This document shows, in pieces, positions 1 to 5,720 of a stretch of DNA of 5,720 bases. The notes beneath the pieces are model-generated. The model did not search any database and was not told the DNA's origin. It saw nothing but the letters and a program-made list of their open reading frames with translations. A program made the translations under genes and the position numbers. Each line of letters starts with the position of its first letter. Positions within the stretch are counted from its first letter, which is position 1. Origin of the DNA: an uncultured Devosia sp. (lineage in GTDB: Bacteria > Pseudomonadota > Alphaproteobacteria > Rhizobiales > Devosiaceae); assembly GCA_934553185.1 (NCBI GenBank), contig CAKTFF010000164.1, positions 1 through 5,720 of the forward strand, read 5' to 3'.

Positions 1-19
1 TTAATCGCGCCGCACCAGG

Positions 20-1126
20 TCAGCTCAGCAGTGCCTCGTAGCGGTCAGCTGCCTTGTCGAGGGTGAAATCTGCAGCGCGGGCTTTAAGCCTGGCGGCGCT
101 GACCGGATGGTCAAGACTATCACCCATGGCGGTGGCCAAGGCCCCGGCATCGCCGACCTGCACGAGGGCACCCAGAAGGCCATCTTGAAGAATTTCGCGC
201 GGACCGTAAGGGGCATCGGTCGATACCACCGGGACACCCGCCGCCATGGCTTCCACCAGCACATTGCCAAAGCCTTCGGAGCGGGACGACAGCACGAAGA
301 GATCGAGATGGCGGTAGCAAGCGGCCGGGTCGTTGACATAGCCGGCAAACAGAACCCGATCGGCAACGCCGAGGTCTCGGGCGACCTGGCGCAAGCGGCC
401 TTCCAGCGGGCCTTCGCCAAAGATGACGAGGCGCAGGGGACGGCTTTGCGCGAGGAGAGCAAAGGCGCGCAGCAGGGTTTCCTGATCCTTAACCGCCACC
501 AGGCGCCCGGCCGTGCCGATCACGGGGCCGCTGCCCATGCGGGCAAGCTCCCCTTCCCAGCCATAGCTGGCCGTAGCGCCCGTCTGGGGAAACAGCGGGT
601 TGTGGATGGTCAGGACCTTGGGGCGCGCAAAGCCGCGTTCCACCAGTTCGCGGCCCACTCCATCAGAAACGGCAATGGCTTTGGTCGCGCGCTGTGCGAC
701 AAGGCGGGAGGCATGAACTGCAAGCCGTGTGCCCAGCCCTTGTGGCTTAAGCGCCGCCGCTGCGTGAAAACTGGGAAAGAAGCGCGCTTTGCTCCCAGCA
801 AGCTGCAGCGCGAGTGCGGTGAGCAGGTTCATGAATTCAGGCGCGCTGTACACCGCGTCCGGTTCGATCTCCCGGAGAGCCCTTGCTGCGCCGCGCAGCC
901 CCCGCAAGGTGCCCGCCTTGCCATAGCCACCATTGGTGATCGGCAGTTCGAGGTCATGCAGCTTGACCTTTGGAGACACCATCTGGCGGTTAGGTCCCTG
1001 GGCGTTCCAGGTCAGCAGGGTCACGTCGTGGCCCCGCTCGGCCAGGGCATTGGCCATAAGAACAAAGACGCGCTCCGCGCCGCCGCCAAGAAGGCTGGCG
1101 GTGTGAAAGACGAGGCGCTTGTTCAC
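20..1126 (-). CDS. GT4-family glycosyltransferase, polysaccharide repeat-unit assembly
   Basis: This 368-residue protein has a complete GT-B, GT4-type architecture. It probably transfers a sugar from a nucleotide-sugar donor to a lipid-linked glycan on the cytoplasmic side of the inner membrane. The N-terminal acceptor lobe opens with a beta strand and the glycine-rich GGGAERV loop (residues 14-20). The donor lobe begins near residue 200 and contains GRLVAVKD (207-214), with the Arg and Lys expected to contact the donor phosphates. It also has the E-x7-E motif (E284 and E292 in EGFGNVLVE) and DAPYGPREIL (304-313), a block seen in PglH/PglJ-like enzymes. No membrane segment or signal peptide is visible. 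The start is GTG, inside a GTGA overlap with the stop of the upstream co-polymerase gene. There is no in-frame ATG just upstream and no strong ribosome binding site, so translation is probably coupled. Donor, acceptor and linkage cannot be read from the sequence. Family call is very secure; the role in exopolysaccharide is inferred from context. Confidence 0.93.
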   Translation of the reverse strand: MNKRLVFHTASLLGGGAERVFVLMANALAERGHDVTLLTWNAQGPNRQMVSPKVKLHDLELPITNGGYGKAGTLRGLRGAARALREIEPDAVYSAPEFMNLLTALALQLAGSKARFFPSFHAAAALKPQGLGTRLAVHASRLVAQRATKAIAVSDGVGRELVERGFARPKVLTIHNPLFPQTGATASYGWEGELARMGSGPVIGTAGRLVAVKDQETLLRAFALLAQSRPLRLVIFGEGPLEGRLRQVARDLGVADRVLFAGYVNDPAACYRHLDLFVLSSRSEGFGNVLVEAMAAGVPVVSTDAPYGPREILQDGLLGALVQVGDAGALATAMGDSLDHPVSAARLKARAADFTLDKAADRYEALLS

Positions 1127-2658
1127 TGCATTGCCGGCGTGACGTCCTGCCGGATGGAGCTGGCGGACGGCCGGCGCATGTCGCGGATCATGCCCAGGGC
1201 GAGGGCAAGCACCATGCCCAGGGCAAAGCCGGCGAAAGCACCCAGCATGATCAGCACCGCACTTCTTGGTGGCCAGGATCGTCCAGCAGGGGGCGTTGCC
1301 GTCGAGATCACGCGAACATTGGTGGTGTTGATCTGTTCGAGCTCGTTAACCTGACCGGTACGTGACAGAATGTTCTCATAGATCGCCGCCTTGGCAGCAG
1401 CATCGCGCTCGAGCTCGCGCAGTTCCACCTGAAGGTCGTTGTCGGCGAACTGATCGGTTTTGAGCGCATCCATGCGGGCGGTCAGCGCCGCAACAGCGGC
1501 ATTGTTCTGGTCGAGCTCGGTTTTGACCGTCGCGATAATGCGGTTCAGTTCGGTTTCGAGCTGGCTGTTGACGGCCGCGATCTCGGCACTGAGGCTGACG
1601 ATGGAGGGATGGCGCGGGCCATAGATCACTGACTGGGAATCCAGTTCCTGTTGCACGGTGGCAGCTTTTTCACGCAGGGTGATCAGCGTTGCCGAGAGGG
1701 TTGAATCTGCGCCCACATTGGCTCCGGCGCTCAGCAGCATGTCGTAGTTGGCCTGGGCCGCCACGGCGCGGGACTGGGCGGCAACCAGTTCGGTGTTGAG
1801 CTGCGTCATGGCCTGCGAGCTGACCAGCTGGCCGCCGCTTGAGGCCAGGTTGTGGTCGCGCTTGTAGTTTTCCACCCGCTCTTCGGCCAGCAGCACATCG
1901 CTTTTGAGCTCGCCCAGCCGGTCACCCAAAGTGCTCGCGGCTTCGCCGGCGCTGTTGGCTTCTGCTACGGCCAGCTCGGCCTGGAAAGCGCGCACCATGG
2001 CGTCGGAAAGGAGGATGGCCTTGTCGGTTGATTGTGCTGCAACAGAAAGCGTCACCACGAATGATTTATCGTCGGACCGCGTGGTGATCCGCTCCCGTAG
2101 AGCCTTGGTCGCAGCAAGGCGGCCGTCGCCAGCAGGTTCAACGGTACCGTCAAAGAGGCCCGCGAACCCCACTGATGGCGTGGGATCGAAAAACTCGGGA
2201 TCGTTGACGAGGTCGAGCTCGTCCACCACCCGTTCGAGCACATTGCCCGAGGTCAACACGCGAACCTTGCTGCCCACATTGATCACCTGCGTGTCGATCT
2301 GCCCCTGAGCAGAAAACAGATCATCGCCCACCACTTGCAGCTTGGCCGGATCGATCAGGATATCGGTTGTCACCACATAGCTGGGCTTGGCCCACATCGA
2401 ATAGGCGCCACCCAGCCCGGCACCAAGCGCCGCAAGAAAAAGGATCAGCGGAAAGCCGGCGCGCAGCCACACAAACAGGCGCCGAAGATCGAGTTCGAGA
2501 AAGTCACCGACCTTTTCCAGCGTGACCGGCGCCGGTGGCGCTGCCGCGACCTCCCGAGAATGCGCCAAGCCCCGCCCGCGCTGCTCGATGTCGAGGCGCG
2601 CGTAAGCGCGGGCCGCACTGCCGCTGCCGCGGTGGGAAAGATCGGATGCCACGGGCAT
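1123..2658 (-). CDS. Polysaccharide co-polymerase / chain-length determinant, Wzz-GumC type without kinase domain
   Basis: This 511-residue inner-membrane protein has the classic co-polymerase layout. A basic cytoplasmic tail (1-65) precedes transmembrane segment 1 (about 69-89). A Wzz-type domain follows (about 90-220), then a long periplasmic alpha-helical, coiled-coil-rich region (about 225-435) with the conserved GPRHPSI (347-353). A GNVR-like block (about 412-433, ELRELERDAAAKAAIYENIL) and a Pro-rich stretch (456-464) precede transmembrane segment 2 (about 467-491). The family controls chain length of Wzy-made polymers and contacts the outer-membrane exporter. The protein ends about 20 residues after the second membrane segment and has no Walker A or Walker B motif or tyrosine cluster. 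It therefore lacks the fused BY-kinase of ExoP-like proteins; a separate kinase may exist elsewhere. The ATG start has a GAGG ribosome binding site about 10 bases upstream. It is the first gene of a unit with the GT4 gene and is divergent from the membrane polymerase-like gene. Confidence 0.93.
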   Translation of the reverse strand: MPVASDLSHRGSGSAARAYARLDIEQRGRGLAHSREVAAAPPAPVTLEKVGDFLELDLRRLFVWLRAGFPLILFLAALGAGLGGAYSMWAKPSYVVTTDILIDPAKLQVVGDDLFSAQGQIDTQVINVGSKVRVLTSGNVLERVVDELDLVNDPEFFDPTPSVGFAGLFDGTVEPAGDGRLAATKALRERITTRSDDKSFVVTLSVAAQSTDKAILLSDAMVRAFQAELAVAEANSAGEAASTLGDRLGELKSDVLLAEERVENYKRDHNLASSGGQLVSSQAMTQLNTELVAAQSRAVAAQANYDMLLSAGANVGADSTLSATLITLREKAATVQQELDSQSVIYGPRHPSIVSLSAEIAAVNSQLETELNRIIATVKTELDQNNAAVAALTARMDALKTDQFADNDLQVELRELERDAAAKAAIYENILSRTGQVNELEQINTTNVRVISTATPPAGRSWPPRSAVLIMLGAFAGFALGMVLALALGMIRDMRRPSASSIRQDVTPAMQ

Positions 2659-2667
2659 GTTGTTAAC

Positions 2668-2672
2668 GCCTC
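2668..2672 (-). promoter_or_regulatory. Ribosome binding site of the co-polymerase gene
   Basis: Reads GAGGC on the minus strand, ending 9 bases before the ATG at 2658. Good match and spacing, which supports that start over later in-frame ones. Confidence 0.65.
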
Positions 2673-2685
2673 GTTATGGAAACTG

Positions 2686-2709
2686 GTGTATCGCTGGCCA
2701 GATATACAC
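2686..2709. promoter_or_regulatory. 24-bp palindrome, candidate operator between divergent genes
   Basis: Seen directly: the arms GTGTAT and ATACAC are perfect inverted repeats around a self-complementary core CTGGCCAG, separated on each side by two non-matching bases (CG and AT). In all, 20 of 24 positions are symmetric about the 2697/2698 axis. The site lies 28 bases upstream of the co-polymerase start and ends one base before the ATG at 2711. That position suits a dimeric regulator controlling both divergent genes. The right arm also contains TATACA (2703-2708), a possible weak -10 element for the rightward gene. I cannot assign a regulator family from the motif. Confidence 0.5.
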
Positions 2710-2710
2710 G

Positions 2711-4063
2711 ATGCAGGACCGTCTGCCGCAGCCAAGCTGGATCGTGGTTAAGTCTGGTCTTGTTTCGACAGCCGGGTGGAGCGTGGCGCTTTCAAGTCTG
2801 GATCACGGCAGCGCCTCCGACCACGCCCGGCGCCGCAATGCCCTGACGCTTCTGTTCTTCCTGCTTATCGCGTTTGCGGTTGTGCTCCGCATCGTTGTTT
2901 CGCCCCAGATCATGAACCGCTTCGTGGATTACACCAGCGAGGGCGGACCGTTTCTGTTCAAGCTTCACCTGGGCACCTACCTCGTGTTCACGGTGCTGCC
3001 CCTCGTGCTGATCGCGCGGCCCATTGTTTTGGGCGGACGCGACATTGCCACCTTCCGCACGCTTTTGCGCTTTGCCTTGACGCTGATGGTGCTGGTTGTG
3101 TTTCTGGTGGTCACCGGGCGGTTCGGTTCGGCAGGGTTCTTGATCGACAGCTATTTGGTGGCCTGTGCGGCTGGGCTGATCATGCTTGCTCTGCCGCCGT
3201 CGGTGCGCCAGGCAATTGGGCATGTTGTTTTAAGCGTGCTGATCCTCAGTGCCGTGCTCGGCATCGTCGAGGCGGTAACACAGCAGCGCATCATGCCGTT
3301 TGACCTTATCGAGCTGCAGTTCCGCCCTGTGGGGCTGTCCGAGCATCCGCTGGCACTGGGAGCAATCTGCATGACGGCGCTCGGCTTTGCAGTCCTTGTG
3401 CCCTGGCCAATCTGGTTGCGGGTGCTGGCCGTGTTCGTGCTGTTTGTCGCCACGGCCGTATCGGGTGCGCGCTTTGCCCTACTGCTCGCCGCCGGCGAAA
3501 TCCTGGTCCTTTTGATGTTTGTCCGCTGGCCGCAGCTCAGCCGCCGCGACGAGCGCCGCGCCAAGGCGTTCGCCCTCATCGTCATCCTGATGATCGGCGT
3601 CCTCATGGTTGCAGCGCTGTTTGCCGGAGGGTTGCTGAGCCGATTTGGCGATACGCTGTTTGATGAAAACGCCATGGCGCGCGTCACCATCTATCAAGTG
3701 TTTGCCTATGTCGAATTTAAACAGCTCATGCTCGGCATGCCGGCCGATGCGCTGATCGCCATTGTTAATGAAGAACTCGGCCTGCCCTATATCGAGAGCA
3801 GTCCTGTTGTTTTCATTCTTCTGTTCGGGCTGCCCATCGCCATGTTCTTCGCCGCGAGTTTTGCGCTGATGCTGCGCGTCTTGCTGCGAGGAGCGCCGCT
3901 TGCCGCAAAAGTAGCGACGACGTGCTTCATTCTTGTGTCGCTTTCCAACAATGCTCTTTCCTCCAAGACGCCGGAATTGTTGATTCTGTTCGTGTTGCTG
4001 CTGGCTTTCAGCCGGCCGGAGCAGGCTTCTGCCTCATCCCTATCGAACACCATCAGGCGCTAG
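2711..4063 (+). CDS. Multi-spanning membrane protein, Wzy/O-antigen-ligase class, probably VpsF family
   Basis: A polytopic inner-membrane protein with roughly 10-12 predicted hydrophobic segments. In numbering from an upstream ATG at 2657 they lie near residues 62-80, 104-122, 137-153, 161-205, 235-288, 303-326, 383-408 and 438-451. A longer hydrophilic loop (about 327-382, DENAMARVTIYQ onward) resembles the large periplasmic loop of Wzy and WaaL proteins. Other notable blocks are FRPVGLSEHPL (222-232), SGARFALL (269-276) and SNNALSSKTPEL (430-441). Such proteins polymerise lipid-linked repeat units or transfer glycans; beside a co-polymerase and a glycosyltransferase, polymerase is the likelier role. 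The VpsF assignment is from recognition of the overall pattern and is moderate. The start is uncertain. ATG 2657 would overlap the divergent start codon, ATG 2711 abuts the palindrome and has no clear ribosome binding site, and GTG 2744 and GTG 2783 are alternatives. All keep every membrane segment. The stop overlaps that of the next gene. Confidence 0.82.
   Translation: MQDRLPQPSWIVVKSGLVSTAGWSVALSSLDHGSASDHARRRNALTLLFFLLIAFAVVLRIVVSPQIMNRFVDYTSEGGPFLFKLHLGTYLVFTVLPLVLIARPIVLGGRDIATFRTLLRFALTLMVLVVFLVVTGRFGSAGFLIDSYLVACAAGLIMLALPPSVRQAIGHVVLSVLILSAVLGIVEAVTQQRIMPFDLIELQFRPVGLSEHPLALGAICMTALGFAVLVPWPIWLRVLAVFVLFVATAVSGARFALLLAAGEILVLLMFVRWPQLSRRDERRAKAFALIVILMIGVLMVAALFAGGLLSRFGDTLFDENAMARVTIYQVFAYVEFKQLMLGMPADALIAIVNEELGLPYIESSPVVFILLFGLPIAMFFAASFALMLRVLLRGAPLAAKVATTCFILVSLSNNALSSKTPELLILFVLLLAFSRPEQASASSLSNTIRR
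4060..4063. other. CTAG shared by two convergent stop codons
   Basis: The plus-strand gene stops with TAG at 4061-4063 and the minus-strand gene stops with TAG read from 4062 to 4060. The self-complementary CTAG serves both, so there is no intergenic space and no room for a conventional terminator between them. Any termination of either transcript would have to lie inside the opposing coding region. Confidence 0.9.
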
Positions 4064-5496
4064 CCAGCACTGTCGACCACCTCGATGTTTCCCATGCGGT
4101 TCAGCGTATGGATGCCCTGCCGGTTCCAGGCCGGGCCAGCCGCGATGGCCTCAGGCTGCGACAGAACCACTTCCTCATCGTCCAGTTTCATGACGTGCAG
4201 CAGGCCCAGCCCGCCGCCATAGCCCAAGCTGCCATCCTGGACGGGCAGGGTGATGGTGCCGTCCGGCGCCCGAACAAAGGCCCCACCGAGGCGTGCCGAC
4301 CGGCGATCGATGGTGATGGGGTTGCTTTTGTGGTCGAGCCAGGGTCCGCGAGGGTTTTCCGCATGGAGGATCACCAGCGTATCCGACGCGCTGCCACCGG
4401 GCAGGCGTTCGGTGCAGAACAGCCAAAACCTGTCATCGTGGCGCAAGAGGGTTGCATCGTTAAGCTCGCGACCGCTCACCAGCACGGTGTCGCGTTGCCA
4501 GCGATGGGGGAATTGGCTGGCCCGATAAAGCACCAGTTCGCTGCCCCCGCTGCTTTCGGGGAGCATGAAAATTTCGTCCCCTTCAGCAAAGACCTGGGGG
4601 TAGGAGAGGTGATGGGGCTCTTCCAGCACCGGCTGTGGCGTGCTGAAGCCATCCCCCTGCCATTGAGCAACCGAAATGATGCCCTTGCCGGTGCTGTACG
4701 GAAACTCTTCCACAAACAGCCAGGTCGTGCCGTTGTGCTCAAAGAGAAACGGGTCGGCATAAAAGCGCTGTCCGTCATCGGGCAGGACCGTGAATGGCAG
4801 GCCATCAAGAGCAGCTGTTTGCGCAATGGCTGGGCCGTCGACCACCCGGTAAGCGACCTGCCAGTAAAAGGGCTTGCGGCGTAGAAGCTTGTTGCCCAGC
4901 CGTTTGCCCAGACCGCGCAGGAAATTGGGCCAGTAAAGCTGCTGCAAACGACCCAGAGGCGCCGGCGGGACCAGGGTTGCCGATTGAGCAACAGCCTTTC
5001 CGGCGAAATATCGGCTGACGCTCTGCGCCAGTAGTGTCGTCGCGCTGGCCAGCAGGTTGTCTGTCATGCGCGTCAGCCAGATCCGGTCGTCCAGCATGGG
5101 CTGTGCGGCGCCAATGACGTTGCCATCCAGCAAGACCGTGAGTTCGGGCCGTGGTGGATCGCCGAACACACCGGTGACGCCGTCTTCAAGCCCCACATGA
5201 CCGCTGAAGCGGATTTGCAAGACTGGCGCGGATTGCCTGGGCGCGGAGCCGGTCAGGTCAATCACCAAGTCGGGTTGGTCAAGGGCCAGTGGAAAGGGTT
5301 CATCGCTCCGCGCTGCAAGGCCTACGGGCAGCCGGCGCGCTTCCAGCCGCAGAAGCCGGTCCAAAGCCCCAGAACGCGGCGCGGCATCCATCCGGCTCAA
5401 TCCAACGCGGTAGCCGGCGGCTTCGAGCCGCTCAACCAGGAGCAGAACCCATCGCCGCGAGGAACCAAGACAATCGATGATCAGTATTTGTTTCAA
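4060..5496 (-). CDS. GINT1 N-terminal-domain-like beta-propeller protein with formyltransferase-like N-terminus
   Basis: A 478-residue protein with two parts. Residues 1-165 look like a Rossmann/formyltransferase-N-like domain: MKQILIIDCLGS start, DLVIDLTG at 77-83 and GVTGVFGD at 106-113. The Asn-His-Asp catalytic set of true formyltransferases is not evident. From about 240 to the end it matches the repeat-containing propeller-like domain shared with the plant GINT1 N-terminus. Key blocks are YADPFLFE (246-253), LFVEEF (260-265), HLSYPQVF (296-303), MLPESS (311-316), NDATLL (346-351), RSARLGGAF (399-407) and GIHTLN (461-466). Homologues are often named glucosamine inositolphosphorylceramide transferase, but the plant catalytic GT64 domain is absent, so that activity should not be assumed. 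No signal peptide or membrane segment is visible, so it is probably cytoplasmic. The start is TTG with GAGGA 10 bases upstream; a TAA lies in frame two codons before it. Context suggests a role in making or decorating the polysaccharide. Confidence 0.85.
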   Translation of the reverse strand: MKQILIIDCLGSSRRWVLLLVERLEAAGYRVGLSRMDAAPRSGALDRLLRLEARRLPVGLAARSDEPFPLALDQPDLVIDLTGSAPRQSAPVLQIRFSGHVGLEDGVTGVFGDPPRPELTVLLDGNVIGAAQPMLDDRIWLTRMTDNLLASATTLLAQSVSRYFAGKAVAQSATLVPPAPLGRLQQLYWPNFLRGLGKRLGNKLLRRKPFYWQVAYRVVDGPAIAQTAALDGLPFTVLPDDGQRFYADPFLFEHNGTTWLFVEEFPYSTGKGIISVAQWQGDGFSTPQPVLEEPHHLSYPQVFAEGDEIFMLPESSGGSELVLYRASQFPHRWQRDTVLVSGRELNDATLLRHDDRFWLFCTERLPGGSASDTLVILHAENPRGPWLDHKSNPITIDRRSARLGGAFVRAPDGTITLPVQDGSLGYGGGLGLLHVMKLDDEEVVLSQPEAIAAGPAWNRQGIHTLNRMGNIEVVDSAG

Positions 5497-5506
5497 ATTT
5501 TATCGA

Positions 5507-5511
5507 TCCTC
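5507..5511 (-). promoter_or_regulatory. Ribosome binding site deciding the TTG start
   Basis: Reads GAGGA on the minus strand, 10 bases before the TTG at 5494-5496. An in-frame TAA at 5500-5502 rules out any earlier start, and no in-frame ATG follows until well inside the conserved N-terminal fold. Confidence 0.6.
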
Positions 5512-5547
5512 AAGATCCTGCGATTGCCAGCCGTCGTATAGCGCAGT

Positions 5548-5575
5548 TTTATAGGCATACTAGGCCAGTTGACTA
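5548..5575 (-). promoter_or_regulatory. Candidate sigma-70-type promoter for the propeller gene
   Basis: On the minus strand TAGTCA (-35, 4 of 6 matches, 5570-5575) is followed after 16 bases by TATAAA (-10, 5 of 6 matches, 5548-5553). This would start transcription about 40-45 bases upstream of the TTG codon. Judged by eye only. A rightward TTGACT (5569-5574) overlaps the same -35 bases but has only a weak -10 partner. Confidence 0.35.
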
Positions 5576-5677
5576 GCTCCTTTCGCCGTTAAGGATAGCG
5601 GGACAATCCTCATTTCCGTTCGTTGTTTCTTGCTAGGTTGCTGCAACGACACTGCGCTTAACTCCGTGTTCACCTTA

Positions 5678-5691
5678 ATGGTCTGGACCAT
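5678..5691. repeat. 14-bp palindrome, possible operator
   Basis: ATGGTC and GACCAT form a perfect 6-bp inverted repeat around a TG spacer. The TGGT...ACCA half-sites loosely recall operators of GntR/FadR-type regulators, but the spacing differs from the usual odd-length sites, so no regulator is assigned. It sits 3 bases upstream of a possible rightward start codon at 5695. Confidence 0.3.
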
Positions 5692-5694
5692 AGC

Positions 5695-5720
5695 ATGACT
5701 TCTGCGGCACACTCTTCCCT
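5695..5720 (+). CDS. Possible start of a rightward gene, cut by the window end
   Basis: An ATG at 5695 opens a frame (MTSAAHSS...) that runs off the window after eight full codons. The upstream region is AT-richer and contains a palindrome, as expected for a divergent gene start, but there is no clear ribosome binding site and too few codons to judge. Speculative. Confidence 0.2.

Larger units (their letters stand above)
5497..5720. other. Non-coding region upstream of the propeller gene
   Basis: A stretch of 224 bases with visibly lower GC than the flanking genes. It holds a ribosome binding site and a candidate promoter for the leftward gene, a small imperfect hairpin (AGGAT at 5592-5596 with ATCCT at 5606-5610, no T-run, so not a convincing terminator) and GTTGC-T-GCAAC at 5637-5647. 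It also holds a 14-bp palindrome at 5678-5691. No long reading frame lies in it. It looks like a second divergent promoter region. Confidence 0.6.

Noticed and set aside
1..19. TTA at the left edge as the stop codon of another leftward gene
   Set aside because: That frame is closed by a TGA at 25-27, leaving only six sense codons, so no gene is supported there.
107..1354. A 415-codon open frame on the plus strand opposite the GT4 gene
   Set aside because: It is antisense to a clear GT4 coding region and the end of the co-polymerase, has an Arg/Ala/Gly/Gln-rich composition with no recognisable domain, and is a by-product of high GC.
3922..4884. A 320-codon open frame on the plus strand spanning the convergent junction
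   Set aside because: It runs across the end of the membrane-protein gene and antisense to the propeller gene, whose conserved motifs are intact. No family resemblance is seen.
5592..5610. AGGAT/ATCCT hairpin as a terminator
   Set aside because: The stem is 5 bp with a 9-base loop and no T-run on either strand, and no gene ends next to it.
5678..5695. ATG at 5678 as a gene start
   Set aside because: The frame stops after six codons and the ATG is part of the palindrome.

Overview
The window is a four-gene piece of an extracellular or surface polysaccharide locus from a GC-rich proteobacterium. The protein types and gene style suggest an alphaproteobacterium, possibly Hyphomicrobiales. That is an impression from the proteins; no rRNA or other taxonomic marker is present. 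I see no tRNA, rRNA, CRISPR, insertion sequence or phage gene.

Layout. Bases 20-2658 on the minus strand hold a two-gene unit. A polysaccharide co-polymerase (Wzz/GumC type, two membrane segments, no kinase domain) is followed, with a 4-base GTGA stop/start overlap, by a retaining-type GT4 glycosyltransferase. Transcribed divergently from about 2711 (start uncertain) to 4063 on the plus strand is a multi-spanning membrane protein of the Wzy/O-antigen-ligase class, most like the VpsF family. The short divergent spacer carries a 24-bp near-perfect palindrome (2686-2709), a good operator candidate. Convergent with the membrane protein, at 4060-5496 on the minus strand, is a 478-residue protein. 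It joins a Rossmann/formyltransferase-like N-terminal part to a beta-propeller-like domain shared with the N-terminal region of plant GINT1. The two convergent genes share one CTAG, which is a TAG stop on each strand. Bases 5497-5720 are non-coding and less GC-rich, with a candidate promoter for the propeller gene, a 14-bp palindrome and perhaps the first codons of a rightward gene.

How the genes may work together (inference). The GT4 enzyme would add a sugar to a lipid-linked repeat unit at the cytoplasmic face. The VpsF/Wzy-like protein would polymerise or transfer units at the periplasmic face. The co-polymerase would set chain length and link to export. The propeller protein has no established bacterial function and may act on the glycan or its precursor. 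An initiating transferase, a flippase and an outer-membrane exporter are not in the window and would have to lie elsewhere.

The most interesting items are the GINT1-like protein, whose usual transferred name is probably misleading, and the divergent palindrome. I do not see evidence for a wholly new system.
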